From the NCBI GenBank assembly GCA_035294245.1, contig DATGLG010000065.1, forward strand, positions 20,409 to 84,408: a DNA stretch of 64,000 nt, given 5' to 3'. The notes under the pieces were generated by a model. The model made no database searches and was not told the origin of the DNA. It was given only the letters and a program-made list of their open reading frames with translations. This document shows, piece by piece, positions 36,943 to 45,902 of this stretch (the stretch's first letter is position 1; every line of letters starts with the position of its first letter). This DNA comes from DATGLG01 sp035294245. Its GTDB lineage: Bacteria; Pseudomonadota; Alphaproteobacteria; JACZXZ01. The position numbers were made by a program, and so were the translations under genes.

Positions 36943-37887
36943 TCATCGGCTGAAGTCAACGGCGACCGTGTTGCCGCCGCTCACCATGACACCGACCCGC
37001 GCGCCCGCACGGGGCCGATAGCGGCCCGAGCGCAGGGCGGCGAAGGCGGCAGCGCCGCCAGGTTCCGCCGCCACGCGTAGCGTCTGCCACAAGGCCTCCT
37101 GGGCCTCGCGGATGGCGTCGTCGGTGACGAGCACAACCTCCTTCACATGGCGCCGCGCGAGCGGAAAGACGAGCTCACCTACCCGACGCGGCGCGAGGGA
37201 ATCCGCGGCGATACCGCCGGCCTCGGCATCGACGGGCCGCCCGGCGGCGAGGGCCTTGGTGAGCGTGGGCGCGGCTTCCGGCTCGACGCCGACGACGGCG
37301 ATCCGGCTTGCATACCAGGCGGCAATGCCGCCGATGAGCCCACCACCGCCGACGGCAACGAGCAGCGTATCGATGGCCGGGGCTTGCTCCTCGAGCTCGA
37401 GGCCGATGCTGCCCTGGCCAAGGAGGGTCTCCGCCTGGTCGAAGGCGTGGACGGGCAAGGCGCCCGATTGCCTGGCCCAGCTTTCGCTCGCCGCGAGGGC
37501 ATCCGCGTAGCGCTCCCCGCCCACGATGAGATCGGCGCCGTAATCGCGGATGCGCCGGATTTTTGCGGGCGAGGAGATGCCGGGCACAAAAATCTTGGCT
37601 GGCACGCCAAGGCGCATTGCCGCATAAGCGACGGCCGCCCCGTGATTGCCCCCCGAGGCGGCGACGACGCCGGCGGGCGGCACCCGGCGCATCAGGAGAT
37701 TGGCGAAGGCGCCGCGCGCCTTGAATGAGCCCGAATGCTGCATCAGCTCGAGCTTGAAGGTGAGGGGCTGGGATGCAAGGCCAAAATCGGCCCCGTCGGC
37801 GGCGATCACCGGTGTGCGGCGGATATGGGGCGCGATCTGCTGATAGGCCGCCGCGATTCGCTCCCGATCGATTCGCTCTTCCGTCAT
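36943..37887 (-). CDS. Threonine/serine dehydratase-like PLP enzyme
   Basis: A 314-residue fold-type II PLP enzyme. The PLP lysine is in SGSFKARGAF (about 54), with SGGNHGAAVAYAA (phosphate/substrate loop) and the glycine loop VGGGGLIGGIAAWY. No ACT regulatory domain, so it resembles catabolic or serine/threonine dehydratases and serine racemases. Convergent with the molybdenum enzyme. Confidence 0.85.
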   Translation of the reverse strand: MTEERIDRERIAAAYQQIAPHIRRTPVIAADGADFGLASQPLTFKLELMQHSGSFKARGAFANLLMRRVPPAGVVAASGGNHGAAVAYAAMRLGVPAKIFVPGISSPAKIRRIRDYGADLIVGGERYADALAASESWARQSGALPVHAFDQAETLLGQGSIGLELEEQAPAIDTLLVAVGGGGLIGGIAAWYASRIAVVGVEPEAAPTLTKALAAGRPVDAEAGGIAADSLAPRRVGELVFPLARRHVKEVVLVTDDAIREAQEALWQTLRVAAEPGGAAAFAALRSGRYRPRAGARVGVMVSGGNTVAVDFSR

Positions 37888-37973
37888 CGCTCCCTCTCTT
37901 TGGCCCGCCGCCGGGACGCCCGCCGTGCCCTTCCAGCCATTCTTTACATTGAAATAGGAAGATCTGATGCCGA

Positions 37974-38600
37974 TTATCCGCCGCCTGATCGCGCGGGTCC
38001 GTCACCATCGTTCGCGAGCATGGCCAGGAGCTGCATCGTCGTGACCACGATGCAATATTCGTCCTTGAGATTGGCGAGGGACATCGCGTGGACCTCCGCC
38101 GCCGTGCGCGGCGTGCCGTGGTAATCGCGCTTGCCGAAGGTGAATATGCCGTCCTCGACGAGATAGACCTCGAAGCCAAGATCGGCGGCCATGCGCACGG
38201 TCGCCTCGACGGAGTTGTTGGTGATGACGCCGGTGATCACCAATTGGACAACGCCGGCAGCGCGCAGCCGCTGCTCCAGATCGGTGCCGATGAATGCGCT
38301 GTGGACCCGCTTCGGGATAACGGCCTCGCCGGCGAGCGGCCGCACGACGTGCTTGAAGTCATTACCCGGTTGCCCCGGGCGGTAGGTCGAATGAGACGAG
38401 GTCGAGTCGTGGCGGATATGGAAGATCGGCCGGCGCGCCCGCCGCCAGGCGTCGAGCAGTCTCGCGATATTCGCCTCGGCTTCTGGATTATTCCGCGGCC
38501 CCTCGCGGGCCCAGTCGGGCTCGTCGATGGCTTGCTGCACGTCGATGACGAGCAGCGCTGAGTTGCCGACGATACTTTCGGCGCCGAGCGTGGAGGACAT
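37974..38600 (-). CDS. Isochorismatase-fold protein with Ser in place of the catalytic Cys
   Basis: A 208-residue isochorismatase-family protein. Asp20 (LLVIDVQQ) and Lys97 (IPKRVHSAF) of the cysteine-hydrolase triad are present. The cysteine expected after the cis-peptide loop is serine: the segment reads GVITNNSVEAT, Ser130. Isochorismatases proper also lack this Cys, so the protein could be a lyase-type or non-nicotinamidase member. Substrate unknown. Confidence 0.8.
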   Translation of the reverse strand: MSSTLGAESIVGNSALLVIDVQQAIDEPDWAREGPRNNPEAEANIARLLDAWRRARRPIFHIRHDSTSSHSTYRPGQPGNDFKHVVRPLAGEAVIPKRVHSAFIGTDLEQRLRAAGVVQLVITGVITNNSVEATVRMAADLGFEVYLVEDGIFTFGKRDYHGTPRTAAEVHAMSLANLKDEYCIVVTTMQLLAMLANDGDGPARSGGG

Positions 38601-38639
38601 GTCACTCTCTTCCGTACGTCTCCGCTCCTCTCCGTGCTC

Positions 38640-41600
38640 CTATGCCTGATGAGGCGCCGGGCCGGGCAAGGTCTCCGTAGCGGCCGCCTCCTCCGGCTTA
38701 TGCTGCGCGGCGATCAGCATGTACACGGCGGGAACCACGAAAATGGTGAAGAGCGTGCCGATGGCGAGCCCGCTTGCGATCACTAGGCCCATGTCGAAGC
38801 GCGACACGGCACCGGCTCCACTCGCGATGATGAGCGGGACGACGCCCAGCACCATGGCCGCCGTCGTCATCAGGATCGGGCGCAGTCGGATGCTCGCCGC
38901 CATCTCGATGGCCTCGCGCTTCGACTTCCCCTGCTTCTGCAGCTCGTTCGCGAACTCGACGATGAGGATGCCGTGCTTGCTCACGAGCCCCATCAAAGTC
39001 ACCAGGCCCACCTCGGTATAGATGTTTAGGGTTGCGCCGCCGACGCCGAGACTGATGAAGATCAGCGCTCCGGCAATCGACATCGGCACCGAGACGAGGA
39101 TGATGAGCGGATCGCGGAAGCTCTCGAACAGCGCTGCGAGGGATAGAAAGATGATGATGAGCGCGAAGGCGAAGGTCGTCACGAAACCACTCGACTCCTG
39201 CACGAATTGCCGCGATAGGCCGCCATAATCGACCGTATAGCCTTCAGGCAGGGTCTTCGCGGCGAGGCCGTTCAGGTAGTCGAGGGCAGTGCCGAGGGAG
39301 ACCCCGGGGGCCGTGACGCCCTGGATCAGCGCCGCGTTGAGCTGCTGGAAGTGGTTCAGGGACTCCGGCACCGTCTTGGTGGTGATATGGGCGATCGTGG
39401 AAAGCGGAACCGGCGTACCGCTGGCGGTACGAATGTAATAGTTGAGCAGCTGGCTGGTGTTCAGGCGGAAACGCTGCTGCACCTGCGGGATCACCTTATA
39501 GGACCGCCCCGACAGGCCGAAATAATTGACATAGCCGCCGCCGAGCATCCAGGCCATGGCGCTCCCCACGTCGCTCATCTTGAGGCCGAGCTGAGCCGCC
39601 TTGTTGCGATCGATCTCGACCGTCGATTGCGGACGGTCCACCCGCAGGTCGGTATCGAGGAAGATGAACATGCCGCTCCGCACCGCCTCCTGCAGGAATT
39701 TCTGCGCCACGTCGTTGAGCTGCTCGAAGGGTTGGGTCGTGCCGATGACGAACTGCACGGGAAGGCCGGTGCTGCCTGGCAGCGGCGGCGGCTGGAAGGC
39801 GACGATACGCTGCCCCGCGATGTGGTTGAGCTGCTGCTGGATGATGGGCTCGAGCTGGTTCGAAGTGCGCGTTCGCTCGTCCCAGGGCTTGAACACCATA
39901 CCGCCGATATTGAGGCCCGTGACGTCAAGCTGGAACACGTGATCCATCTCGGGAAACTTCGTAAAGGTCTCGTAGACTTGGTGGTCGTAGAGTTGGCGCT
40001 GCTGGAGGGTCGAATTCGGCGCCGAGGTTGCCGAGGTGATGACGACGCCCTGGTCTTCTTGCGGCGCCAGCTCGCTCTTGGCGCTGGTGAAGAGGAAATA
40101 GATGCTGCCCAGCACGATCACCGCGAAGACCGCCGTTACGGGAAGGTAATTCAGGCTGCCGTGCAGGAGCCGCACATAGGGCCGGTGGATCTCGTCGAAA
40201 CGCCGGTCGATGAAGTCGACGAGGCGCTCCTCCCAACCGCTGCGGTCCTTCGTATGCTGCTTGAGCAGGCGCGAGCACATCATCGGCGACAACGTCAGTG
40301 CGATGATCGCCGAGACGGTCACGGCGCCGACGAGGGTGAAAGCGAACTCGGTGAAGAGCGCGCCGGTAAGGCCGCCCTGGAAGCCGATGGGAATATAGAC
40401 CGCGACAAGCACGACGGTCATGGCGACGATGGGACCGCCGAGCTCGCGCGCCGCCATGATTGCCGCCGGCAGCTTCGCCATGCCCTCTTCGAGATGACGA
40501 TTGACGTTCTCGACGACGATGATCGCGTCGTCGACCACGAGGCCGATGGCAAGCACGAGGGCGAGCAGCGTCAGAAGGTTTATAGAGAAGCCGAAGACCA
40601 GCATCATCGTGAGGGTGCCGATCAGCGACAGAGGAATCGCGACGACGGGAATCGCGACCGAGCGCGGTGAGCCGAGGAAGGCAAAGACGACGAAGGTCAC
40701 GATCAGCAGCGCCTCGACGAGAGTGCGTACCACCTCGTTGATCGAGCTGTTCACGAAGGCCGTCGAGTCATAGACGATCTCGCCATTGAGGCCCTGGGGG
40801 AGCTGGCTCTGGATATCGGGAAAGATCTTCCGGACCCCGGCAATGACGTCGAGGAGATTGGCGGCCGGCGCCACCTGGATGCCAATATAGACCGCCTGCT
40901 TGCCGTCGAACGCGACGGCGGAATCGTAATCGTCATAGCCGAGATTGACGTTCGCCACGTCTTTGAGGCGGACGATGGCGCCGTTGCTCTGCTTGAGCAC
41001 GAGGTTGCGGAACTCGTCGAGGGTGTGGAGGCTCGTCGAGGCGGTGAGATTGACCTGCACCATTTGCCCCTTCGTGCTGCCGACCCCCGAGATGTAGTCG
41101 TTATTGGCGAGAGCCTGGCTGACATCGGCGGCGGTGAGGCCGTAGGCGGCGAGCTTCTGAGGATCGAGCCAGGCGCGCAATGCGAAGTTCTTGGCGCCGA
41201 GGATCTCGGCCGTCTGCACGCCGGGAACCGCCTGGAGCTTCGGCTGCACCACGCGGACGAGATAATCGGTGATCTGGTTCGGCCCCAGCACGGCGCTGTT
41301 GAAGCCGATATACATGGCGTCGATGGTCTGACCCACCTTCACGGTCATGACCGGCTGCTGCGTCCCGGCGGGCAGCTGGTTGAGCACCGAATTCACCTTG
41401 GTGTTGATCTCGGTGAGCGCCTTGTCGGCGTCGTAATTGAGCCGCAGATAGATGGTGATCGTGCTCGTCCCGCTCTGGCTCGTCGAGCTCATGTAGTCGA
41501 TGCCGTTGGCCTGCGCCACGGCATTCTCGAGCGGTGTGGTGATGAAGCCGGCGACCACGTCGGGGTCGGCGCCGTAATAGGTCGTGGTGATCGTCACCAC

Positions 41601-41729
41601 CGCGTTCTCGGTGCGCGGATATTGAAGGATCGGGAGCGAGCCGGCGGCACGCAGGCCGAGCACGAGAATCAAAAGGCTGATGACCGTCGCCAGGACGGGG
41701 CGGCGGATGAAGATGTCGGTGAATTTCAT
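38640..41729 (-). CDS. RND efflux pump permease, HAE1 type
   Basis: A 1029-residue inner-membrane pump of the AcrB/MexB (HAE1) family with two sets of six transmembrane segments and large periplasmic loops. FTDIFIRRPVLATVISLL opens the protein; the proton-relay Asp pair is in AIGLVVDDAIIVVENV and the Lys in LVSKHGILIVEFANELQ. Fourth gene of the tetR-led operon on the minus strand. Confidence 0.93.
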   Translation of the reverse strand: MKFTDIFIRRPVLATVISLLILVLGLRAAGSLPILQYPRTENAVVTITTTYYGADPDVVAGFITTPLENAVAQANGIDYMSSTSQSGTSTITIYLRLNYDADKALTEINTKVNSVLNQLPAGTQQPVMTVKVGQTIDAMYIGFNSAVLGPNQITDYLVRVVQPKLQAVPGVQTAEILGAKNFALRAWLDPQKLAAYGLTAADVSQALANNDYISGVGSTKGQMVQVNLTASTSLHTLDEFRNLVLKQSNGAIVRLKDVANVNLGYDDYDSAVAFDGKQAVYIGIQVAPAANLLDVIAGVRKIFPDIQSQLPQGLNGEIVYDSTAFVNSSINEVVRTLVEALLIVTFVVFAFLGSPRSVAIPVVAIPLSLIGTLTMMLVFGFSINLLTLLALVLAIGLVVDDAIIVVENVNRHLEEGMAKLPAAIMAARELGGPIVAMTVVLVAVYIPIGFQGGLTGALFTEFAFTLVGAVTVSAIIALTLSPMMCSRLLKQHTKDRSGWEERLVDFIDRRFDEIHRPYVRLLHGSLNYLPVTAVFAVIVLGSIYFLFTSAKSELAPQEDQGVVITSATSAPNSTLQQRQLYDHQVYETFTKFPEMDHVFQLDVTGLNIGGMVFKPWDERTRTSNQLEPIIQQQLNHIAGQRIVAFQPPPLPGSTGLPVQFVIGTTQPFEQLNDVAQKFLQEAVRSGMFIFLDTDLRVDRPQSTVEIDRNKAAQLGLKMSDVGSAMAWMLGGGYVNYFGLSGRSYKVIPQVQQRFRLNTSQLLNYYIRTASGTPVPLSTIAHITTKTVPESLNHFQQLNAALIQGVTAPGVSLGTALDYLNGLAAKTLPEGYTVDYGGLSRQFVQESSGFVTTFAFALIIIFLSLAALFESFRDPLIILVSVPMSIAGALIFISLGVGGATLNIYTEVGLVTLMGLVSKHGILIVEFANELQKQGKSKREAIEMAASIRLRPILMTTAAMVLGVVPLIIASGAGAVSRFDMGLVIASGLAIGTLFTIFVVPAVYMLIAAQHKPEEAAATETLPGPAPHQA

Positions 41730-41740
41730 CGCGGTCGCCC

Positions 41741-42874
41741 CTATTGATCGGTCGGAAGGATGGGATGAGCATCGGCCGTCGGCTGGATCGTGTTATTGAT
41801 CACGATCGGCGTGCCGTTGCGCAGCTTGATCTGGCCCGCAGTGACGACGATGTCGCCGTCCTTGACGCCGCTGAGCACCGCGACCTGGTCGCCGCGCGTA
41901 TCGCCGGTGGTGACGAAGGACTGGTGGGCGACGAGCTGGGGCTGGCCTTGCGCGTTCTTGCCCTTATCCTCGACGAGGAAGACGGTATTGCCGTAGGGGT
42001 TATAGGTGATCGCCGTCTGCGGCAGGGTTACATAGACCTGGGGCTTGCCCGTCGCGATATCGACGGTCGCGTACATGCCGGGCAGCAGCTTGTGATCGGG
42101 GTTCCGGAGCGTCGCGCGAACCTGCACGTTGCGGGTGCTGGCGTCGACGAGCGGATTGATTGCGAGGATCTGGCCGGGAAAGGTCTGGCCAGGATAAGCG
42201 TCGATCTTCGCGGTCACCGCCTGCCCGACCTTGATCTGGTCGAGGGCCTGCTGGGGCAGATAGAAATCGACATAGAGGGGATCAAGGGCCTGCAGGGTCG
42301 CAATGGTGGTGCCGGCATTGAGATATTGGCCGAGATCGACGAGCCGCACCCCGAGATGACCGGCGAAGGGCGCGCGCAGCACCTTCTTGTCCACGACCGC
42401 CTGCTGCTCCGCAACCTGGGCCTTGGCATTCTTGAGATTGGCGGCGTCGCTGTCGAGCGTTGCTTGGCTCACGGCCTGCGCCTTGAACTGTTTCGAATCA
42501 CGATCGAAGGTGATCTGCGCGAGCTGGGCCGTCGCCTCGAGGGAGTGCAGCTTGGCGATATCGTCGTCCGCGCGCAGGCGCAGCAGGACCTGACCCGCCT
42601 GCACGTCGTCGCCGGACTTGAAATCGATCTGGTCGACGATACCCGAGACCTCGAGCGAGAGGTCGGCGCCGTTGACGGCGCGCAGGCTGCCCACGGCCTC
42701 GATCTGCGGCTGCCACGATTGGCTCGCCGCCCGCACCGTGGAGACGGTCTGGGGCGGGTTGCTGAGCGAGGCCATGAACTGCTTGATCATCTTCGCCTTG
42801 AAGGCCTGGAAGCCGAAGATGCCGCCCAGTACGACGCCGACCACGATCAGCATCAGGATCATGCGCTTGGTCAT
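41741..42874 (-). CDS. RND efflux periplasmic adaptor (MFP)
   Basis: A 377-residue membrane-fusion protein. The ATG at 42874 has GGAGACGAAG upstream. A membrane anchor (LMLIVVGVVLGGIFGF) precedes a coiled coil (about 95-170), a lipoyl half (RAPFAGHLGVRLVDLGQYLNAG) and a beta-barrel (VTAKIDAYPGQTFPGQILAI). Bridges the RND pump and the outer-membrane channel; 12 bases from the pump gene. Confidence 0.9.
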   Translation of the reverse strand: MTKRMILMLIVVGVVLGGIFGFQAFKAKMIKQFMASLSNPPQTVSTVRAASQSWQPQIEAVGSLRAVNGADLSLEVSGIVDQIDFKSGDDVQAGQVLLRLRADDDIAKLHSLEATAQLAQITFDRDSKQFKAQAVSQATLDSDAANLKNAKAQVAEQQAVVDKKVLRAPFAGHLGVRLVDLGQYLNAGTTIATLQALDPLYVDFYLPQQALDQIKVGQAVTAKIDAYPGQTFPGQILAINPLVDASTRNVQVRATLRNPDHKLLPGMYATVDIATGKPQVYVTLPQTAITYNPYGNTVFLVEDKGKNAQGQPQLVAHQSFVTTGDTRGDQVAVLSGVKDGDIVVTAGQIKLRNGTPIVINNTIQPTADAHPILPTDQ

Positions 42875-42893
42875 CGTCTTCGTCTCCGTCAAA

Positions 42894-44462
42894 TCAGTTG
42901 GTGGCGACGGGCAGGTGGACCTGATCGACCGGCGGAAGCCAGAGACGATCCGGGCTGCCTTCATCCTTGGGGTTGACGTCGGTGCGGTGCCACCAGCCGC
43001 CGCCCAGGGCCTGGAACAGGGCCGCGGTGTCGCTGTAGCGCGCCGCCTGCGCCTTCACGAGATTGATATGCGCGGTCTGGTAGGTCTGCTCGGCGGTCAG
43101 CAGGGTCAGATAGTTGATGGCGCCGAGCCGGTATTGCTGCTTGGAGAGATTGAGGCTGTCGGCAGCGGAGCGCTCGGCGACGGCTTGCGCTTTGAGGGCG
43201 TCGGCATCGGATTGCAGCGCGCGTAGCGCATCGGCCACGTTCTGGAAGGCCGAGATGACGGTGCTGCGGTATTGCGCGGCGGAGGCGTCATAGGCCGCCA
43301 CAGCGGCCCGCTTCCTGTGCTCGAGGGTGCCCCCGTCGAAGATCGTCTGCGCGATTCCGCCGCCAATGGCCCAGATACCGGTGCCCGGCGAGAAGAACTT
43401 GTCGAACCCAAGAGCCTCGTTTCCGAGCTGACCCGTGATGGAGAACTGCGGCAGCTGGTTGGCAATGGCAACGCCGATATTGGCGCTCGCCTCATGGAGC
43501 TGCGCCTCGGCGGCGCGCACGTCGGGACGCTGCTCGACGAGCTTCGAGGGCAGGCTGAGCGGCAATTGCTCGGGCAGGTGCAGGCTGGCGAGGTCGAAGG
43601 TCTCGCCGCGGTCCTGGCTCGGAAAGCGGCCGAGGAAGGCGGTGAGCTGGTCGCGCTGCTGGGCGAGCTGCTTCTGAAGCGGCGGCAGCGTCGCCTCGGT
43701 CTGGGCCAAGGTTGCCTGCTGCGTCAGCACGTCGGATTTCGCGGCTCCGCCCAGCTCGAACTGATGCTGCACGACGTTGAGCTGATCGCGCTCGATCTTG
43801 ATGATGTCCTCGGTTGCGGCGATCTGCGCGCGCAACGAGGCCTCGTTCACCACGGCGACCACCACGTTCGAGGTCAGGCTGAGATAAGTTGCCTCGAGCT
43901 GGAAGCGCTGGAATTCCGCAGCCGCTTCCAGGGATTCCACTTGCCGCCGCACTCCGCCGAACACGTCGAGAGGATAGGACACGCTGAGCGACGCCGAGGT
44001 GACGCCGAGAACCGTGGAGACGCCCGGCTGCCCGAACTGGGCGCCGGAGATCTTCTCCCGCACCGCCGTGCCGTTGGCGGTGATGGTGGGGAAGAGGCCC
44101 CCTTGCCCGGCATAGACGTTCTCTTTCGCTTGGCGCAATGCGGCCTGCGCGGCGTCGAGATTGGGATTGGCCTGAAGCGCCTCCTCGATCAGGATGTTGA
44201 GCTGCGGCGAATGGAACAGCGTCCACCACTGCCCGGGAATGTCCATGGTGCTGACAAAGCGCTGCGCCTCGCCGCCATGAACGTCGGTGGCGGCGGTTAC
44301 GGTCTGAAGCGGCTCGGGCGTATAGCCGGTGACGTCCGGCGCCTTGGGACGCAGCCAGTCGGGCCCGACCGTGCAACCGGAGAGGGCCAGCGCCGCCGCC
44401 GAGACCGTCGCCAGTGCCCGGCGGCGCCGCCCGTCCGCGCCAAGAAGTGCTTCTCCCCTCAT
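42894..44462 (-). CDS. RND outer-membrane channel lipoprotein, NodT/OprM type
   Basis: A 522-residue outer-membrane factor of the NodT family: lipobox (LALSGCTVGPD), PGQWWTLFHSPQLNILIEEAL and long helices (OEP repeats) with LSVSYPLDVFGGVRRQVE. The C-terminal LLTAEQTYQTAHINLVKAQAARYSDTAALFQALGG is typical. Its start overlaps the tetR stop (ATGA). Confidence 0.9.
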   Translation of the reverse strand: MRGEALLGADGRRRRALATVSAAALALSGCTVGPDWLRPKAPDVTGYTPEPLQTVTAATDVHGGEAQRFVSTMDIPGQWWTLFHSPQLNILIEEALQANPNLDAAQAALRQAKENVYAGQGGLFPTITANGTAVREKISGAQFGQPGVSTVLGVTSASLSVSYPLDVFGGVRRQVESLEAAAEFQRFQLEATYLSLTSNVVVAVVNEASLRAQIAATEDIIKIERDQLNVVQHQFELGGAAKSDVLTQQATLAQTEATLPPLQKQLAQQRDQLTAFLGRFPSQDRGETFDLASLHLPEQLPLSLPSKLVEQRPDVRAAEAQLHEASANIGVAIANQLPQFSITGQLGNEALGFDKFFSPGTGIWAIGGGIAQTIFDGGTLEHRKRAAVAAYDASAAQYRSTVISAFQNVADALRALQSDADALKAQAVAERSAADSLNLSKQQYRLGAINYLTLLTAEQTYQTAHINLVKAQAARYSDTAALFQALGGGWWHRTDVNPKDEGSPDRLWLPPVDQVHLPVATN

Positions 44463-45139
44463 GGTTTCGCCCCCCTGATGGAACGGAAGATCACCGCCGT
44501 GTGCTGCCGCACCAAGGCTTGGATGGCCTCGACATGATGATCGTCGACCTCCGACCAGCCGAGGGTGCGACGCGCGCCCTTGTTGCAGAACATGGTGACC
44601 TGGCCGAGGATTGCCAGCGTTCGAAGGATGGTGCGCTCATCCTTGGCCGGCTGACCAGTAAGGCGGCCGATCAGTGCCGCGCAAGGATCGACGATCTGCC
44701 GCCGCGCGCATTCGTGGAGCGCTTCGAGAGGCGCCGTCGTTTCGAGCTCGGCGCGCGCGAAGAACAGCCGGCGGCATTGCGAGCGATCCTTCTCCGCGAC
44801 CAGGGCGACGAAGGCGTCGAGCATCTCGGCGAGGAGTGCCACAAGCTTGCGCCGCGGCAATGTCTTGTCGGCGATCGCCGCCTGCACGCGCGCGACGATC
44901 GGCGCCATGCGCGTCTCGATATGCTCGACCATATGCGCGACGGTGGCGCGGTAGAGCCCTTCCTTGCTGCCGAAATAATACTGAATGGCCGGCAGGGTCA
45001 CGCGCGCGCGCCGCGCCAGCACGCGCGTGGTGGCGCCCTCATAGCCGTGGGACGCGAACACCTCCATCGCGGTCTCGATGATGCGGCGACGCGTGTCTTC
45101 GCCGCGGGCGTAGCTGCCGGTCCGGCGCCGGTTCTTCAC
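44459..45139 (-). CDS. TetR/AcrR-family repressor of the efflux operon
   Basis: A 226-residue regulator with a GTG start (AAGG eight bases upstream). The N-terminal HTH is EVFASHGYEGATTRVLARRARVTLPAIQYYFGSKEGLYRATV (about 26-67). The C-terminal ligand domain is of the CerR/DUF1956 sort (GQVTMFCNKGARRTLGW). It is the first gene of the four-gene efflux operon, with its own promoter and palindrome directly upstream, so autorepression and control of the pump are likely. Confidence 0.88.
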   Translation of the reverse strand: MKNRRRTGSYARGEDTRRRIIETAMEVFASHGYEGATTRVLARRARVTLPAIQYYFGSKEGLYRATVAHMVEHIETRMAPIVARVQAAIADKTLPRRKLVALLAEMLDAFVALVAEKDRSQCRRLFFARAELETTAPLEALHECARRQIVDPCAALIGRLTGQPAKDERTILRTLAILGQVTMFCNKGARRTLGWSEVDDHHVEAIQALVRQHTAVIFRSIRGAKP

Positions 45140-45167
45140 GGTGATGCCTTTTTTCTAGATCCCGGCG

Positions 45168-45196
45168 CGTATATATCCCGCGGAGAGGAATGTCAA
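45168..45196 (-). promoter_or_regulatory. Sigma70-type promoter of the tetR-efflux operon
   Basis: On the minus strand, a perfect -35 TTGACA (45196-45191) and a -10 TATACG (45173-45168) are 17 bases apart, about 30 bases upstream of the tetR start. The -35 overlaps the palindrome at 45193-45208. Confidence 0.6.
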
Positions 45197-45208
45197 TCGA
45201 TCGATAGA
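45193..45208 (-). promoter_or_regulatory. Candidate TetR operator palindrome
   Basis: TCAATCGATCGATAGA, a 16-base inverted repeat with one mismatched pair around a perfect ATCGATCGAT core. It covers the -35 end of the operon promoter, where bound repressor would block polymerase. Confidence 0.55.
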
Positions 45209-45249
45209 TATATTTTGTTGCAACCGTGCGACCGATCACGGCCCCTGCC

Positions 45250-45831
45250 TCAGCTGCGCTCGATCTCGCCGGCGACGCGGTCGAGGGCAGAGACAATGGT
45301 GCGGATTTGCTCGAGGTCAAGTGGTCCGCGACGCAAGCGGATGGCGAGGGCCGCACGCAGATTCTGCATGGCGCGTAGGATCTCCGGCGCAGGACCGCCG
45401 CCATAGGCTTCCCCGATCTCGGCCATGCGCCGGAAGATCGAGTCGACGAGGGGGCGATTCGCCTCGAGGAAGGCGCTGCCCTCATCGGTGATCGCATAGA
45501 GCTTCTTGGTGCTGCCGCTGGTCATACCACCGGTCGGCTCCGGCCGTACGTAACCGAGCTCTTCGAGCAGCGTCAGGGTCGGGTAGATGACGCCGGGGCT
45601 TGGACTGTACATGCCGCCGAACTTCTCCTCGATCGCCTTGATCAGCTCATAGCCGTGGCGCGGCTTCTCTCTGATGAGCTGGAGGAGGACATAACGCAGG
45701 TCGCCATGGTCGAAAATGCGGCCCAGGCGGCCGCCAAGGCCGCCATGGCGGTGGTGACCGCCGAAATGCCCGCCGAAGCTGCTGCGGACATAGCGCCGGC
45801 CATGACAACCGGACCTCCAGGATGAGAACAT
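45250..45831 (-). CDS. PadR-family regulator with His/Gly-rich N-terminus
   Basis: A 193-residue protein; ATG 45831 is preferred because GAGGTG lies at proper distance, with an in-frame ATG 18 bases upstream as alternative. Residues 1-42 are rich in Gly, His, Ser and Arg (GGHFGGHHRHGGLGGR), a possible metal-binding extension. The winged helix begins DHGDLRYVLLQLIREKPRHGYELIKAIEEKF and includes SPGVIYPTLTLLEELGYV, the PadR hallmark; a coiled-coil C-terminus follows. Perfect operator upstream. Confidence 0.88.
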   Translation of the reverse strand: MFSSWRSGCHGRRYVRSSFGGHFGGHHRHGGLGGRLGRIFDHGDLRYVLLQLIREKPRHGYELIKAIEEKFGGMYSPSPGVIYPTLTLLEELGYVRPEPTGGMTSGSTKKLYAITDEGSAFLEANRPLVDSIFRRMAEIGEAYGGGPAPEILRAMQNLRAALAIRLRRGPLDLEQIRTIVSALDRVAGEIERS

Positions 45832-45852
45832 AGAGCACCTCGATAGCATTTC

Positions 45853-45876
45853 GATATATCTTATCTAAGATATATC
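45853..45876 (-). promoter_or_regulatory. PadR operator: perfect 11-base inverted repeat
   Basis: GATATATCTTA, two-base spacer, TAAGATATATC: 22 of 24 bases in perfect dyad symmetry. It overlaps the -10 of the padR promoter and sits 22 bases upstream of the start codon, as expected for an autorepressor. Confidence 0.7.
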
Positions 45877-45897
45877 TAATCAATGTCGCATCGTCAA
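45869..45897 (-). promoter_or_regulatory. Promoter of the PadR gene
   Basis: Minus strand -35 TTGACG (45897-45892) and -10 TATATC (45874-45869), spacer 17. The -10 lies within the right arm of the palindrome. The -35 begins only six bases after the end of the cupin gene. Confidence 0.5.
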
Positions 45898-45902
45898 GAC
45901 GC

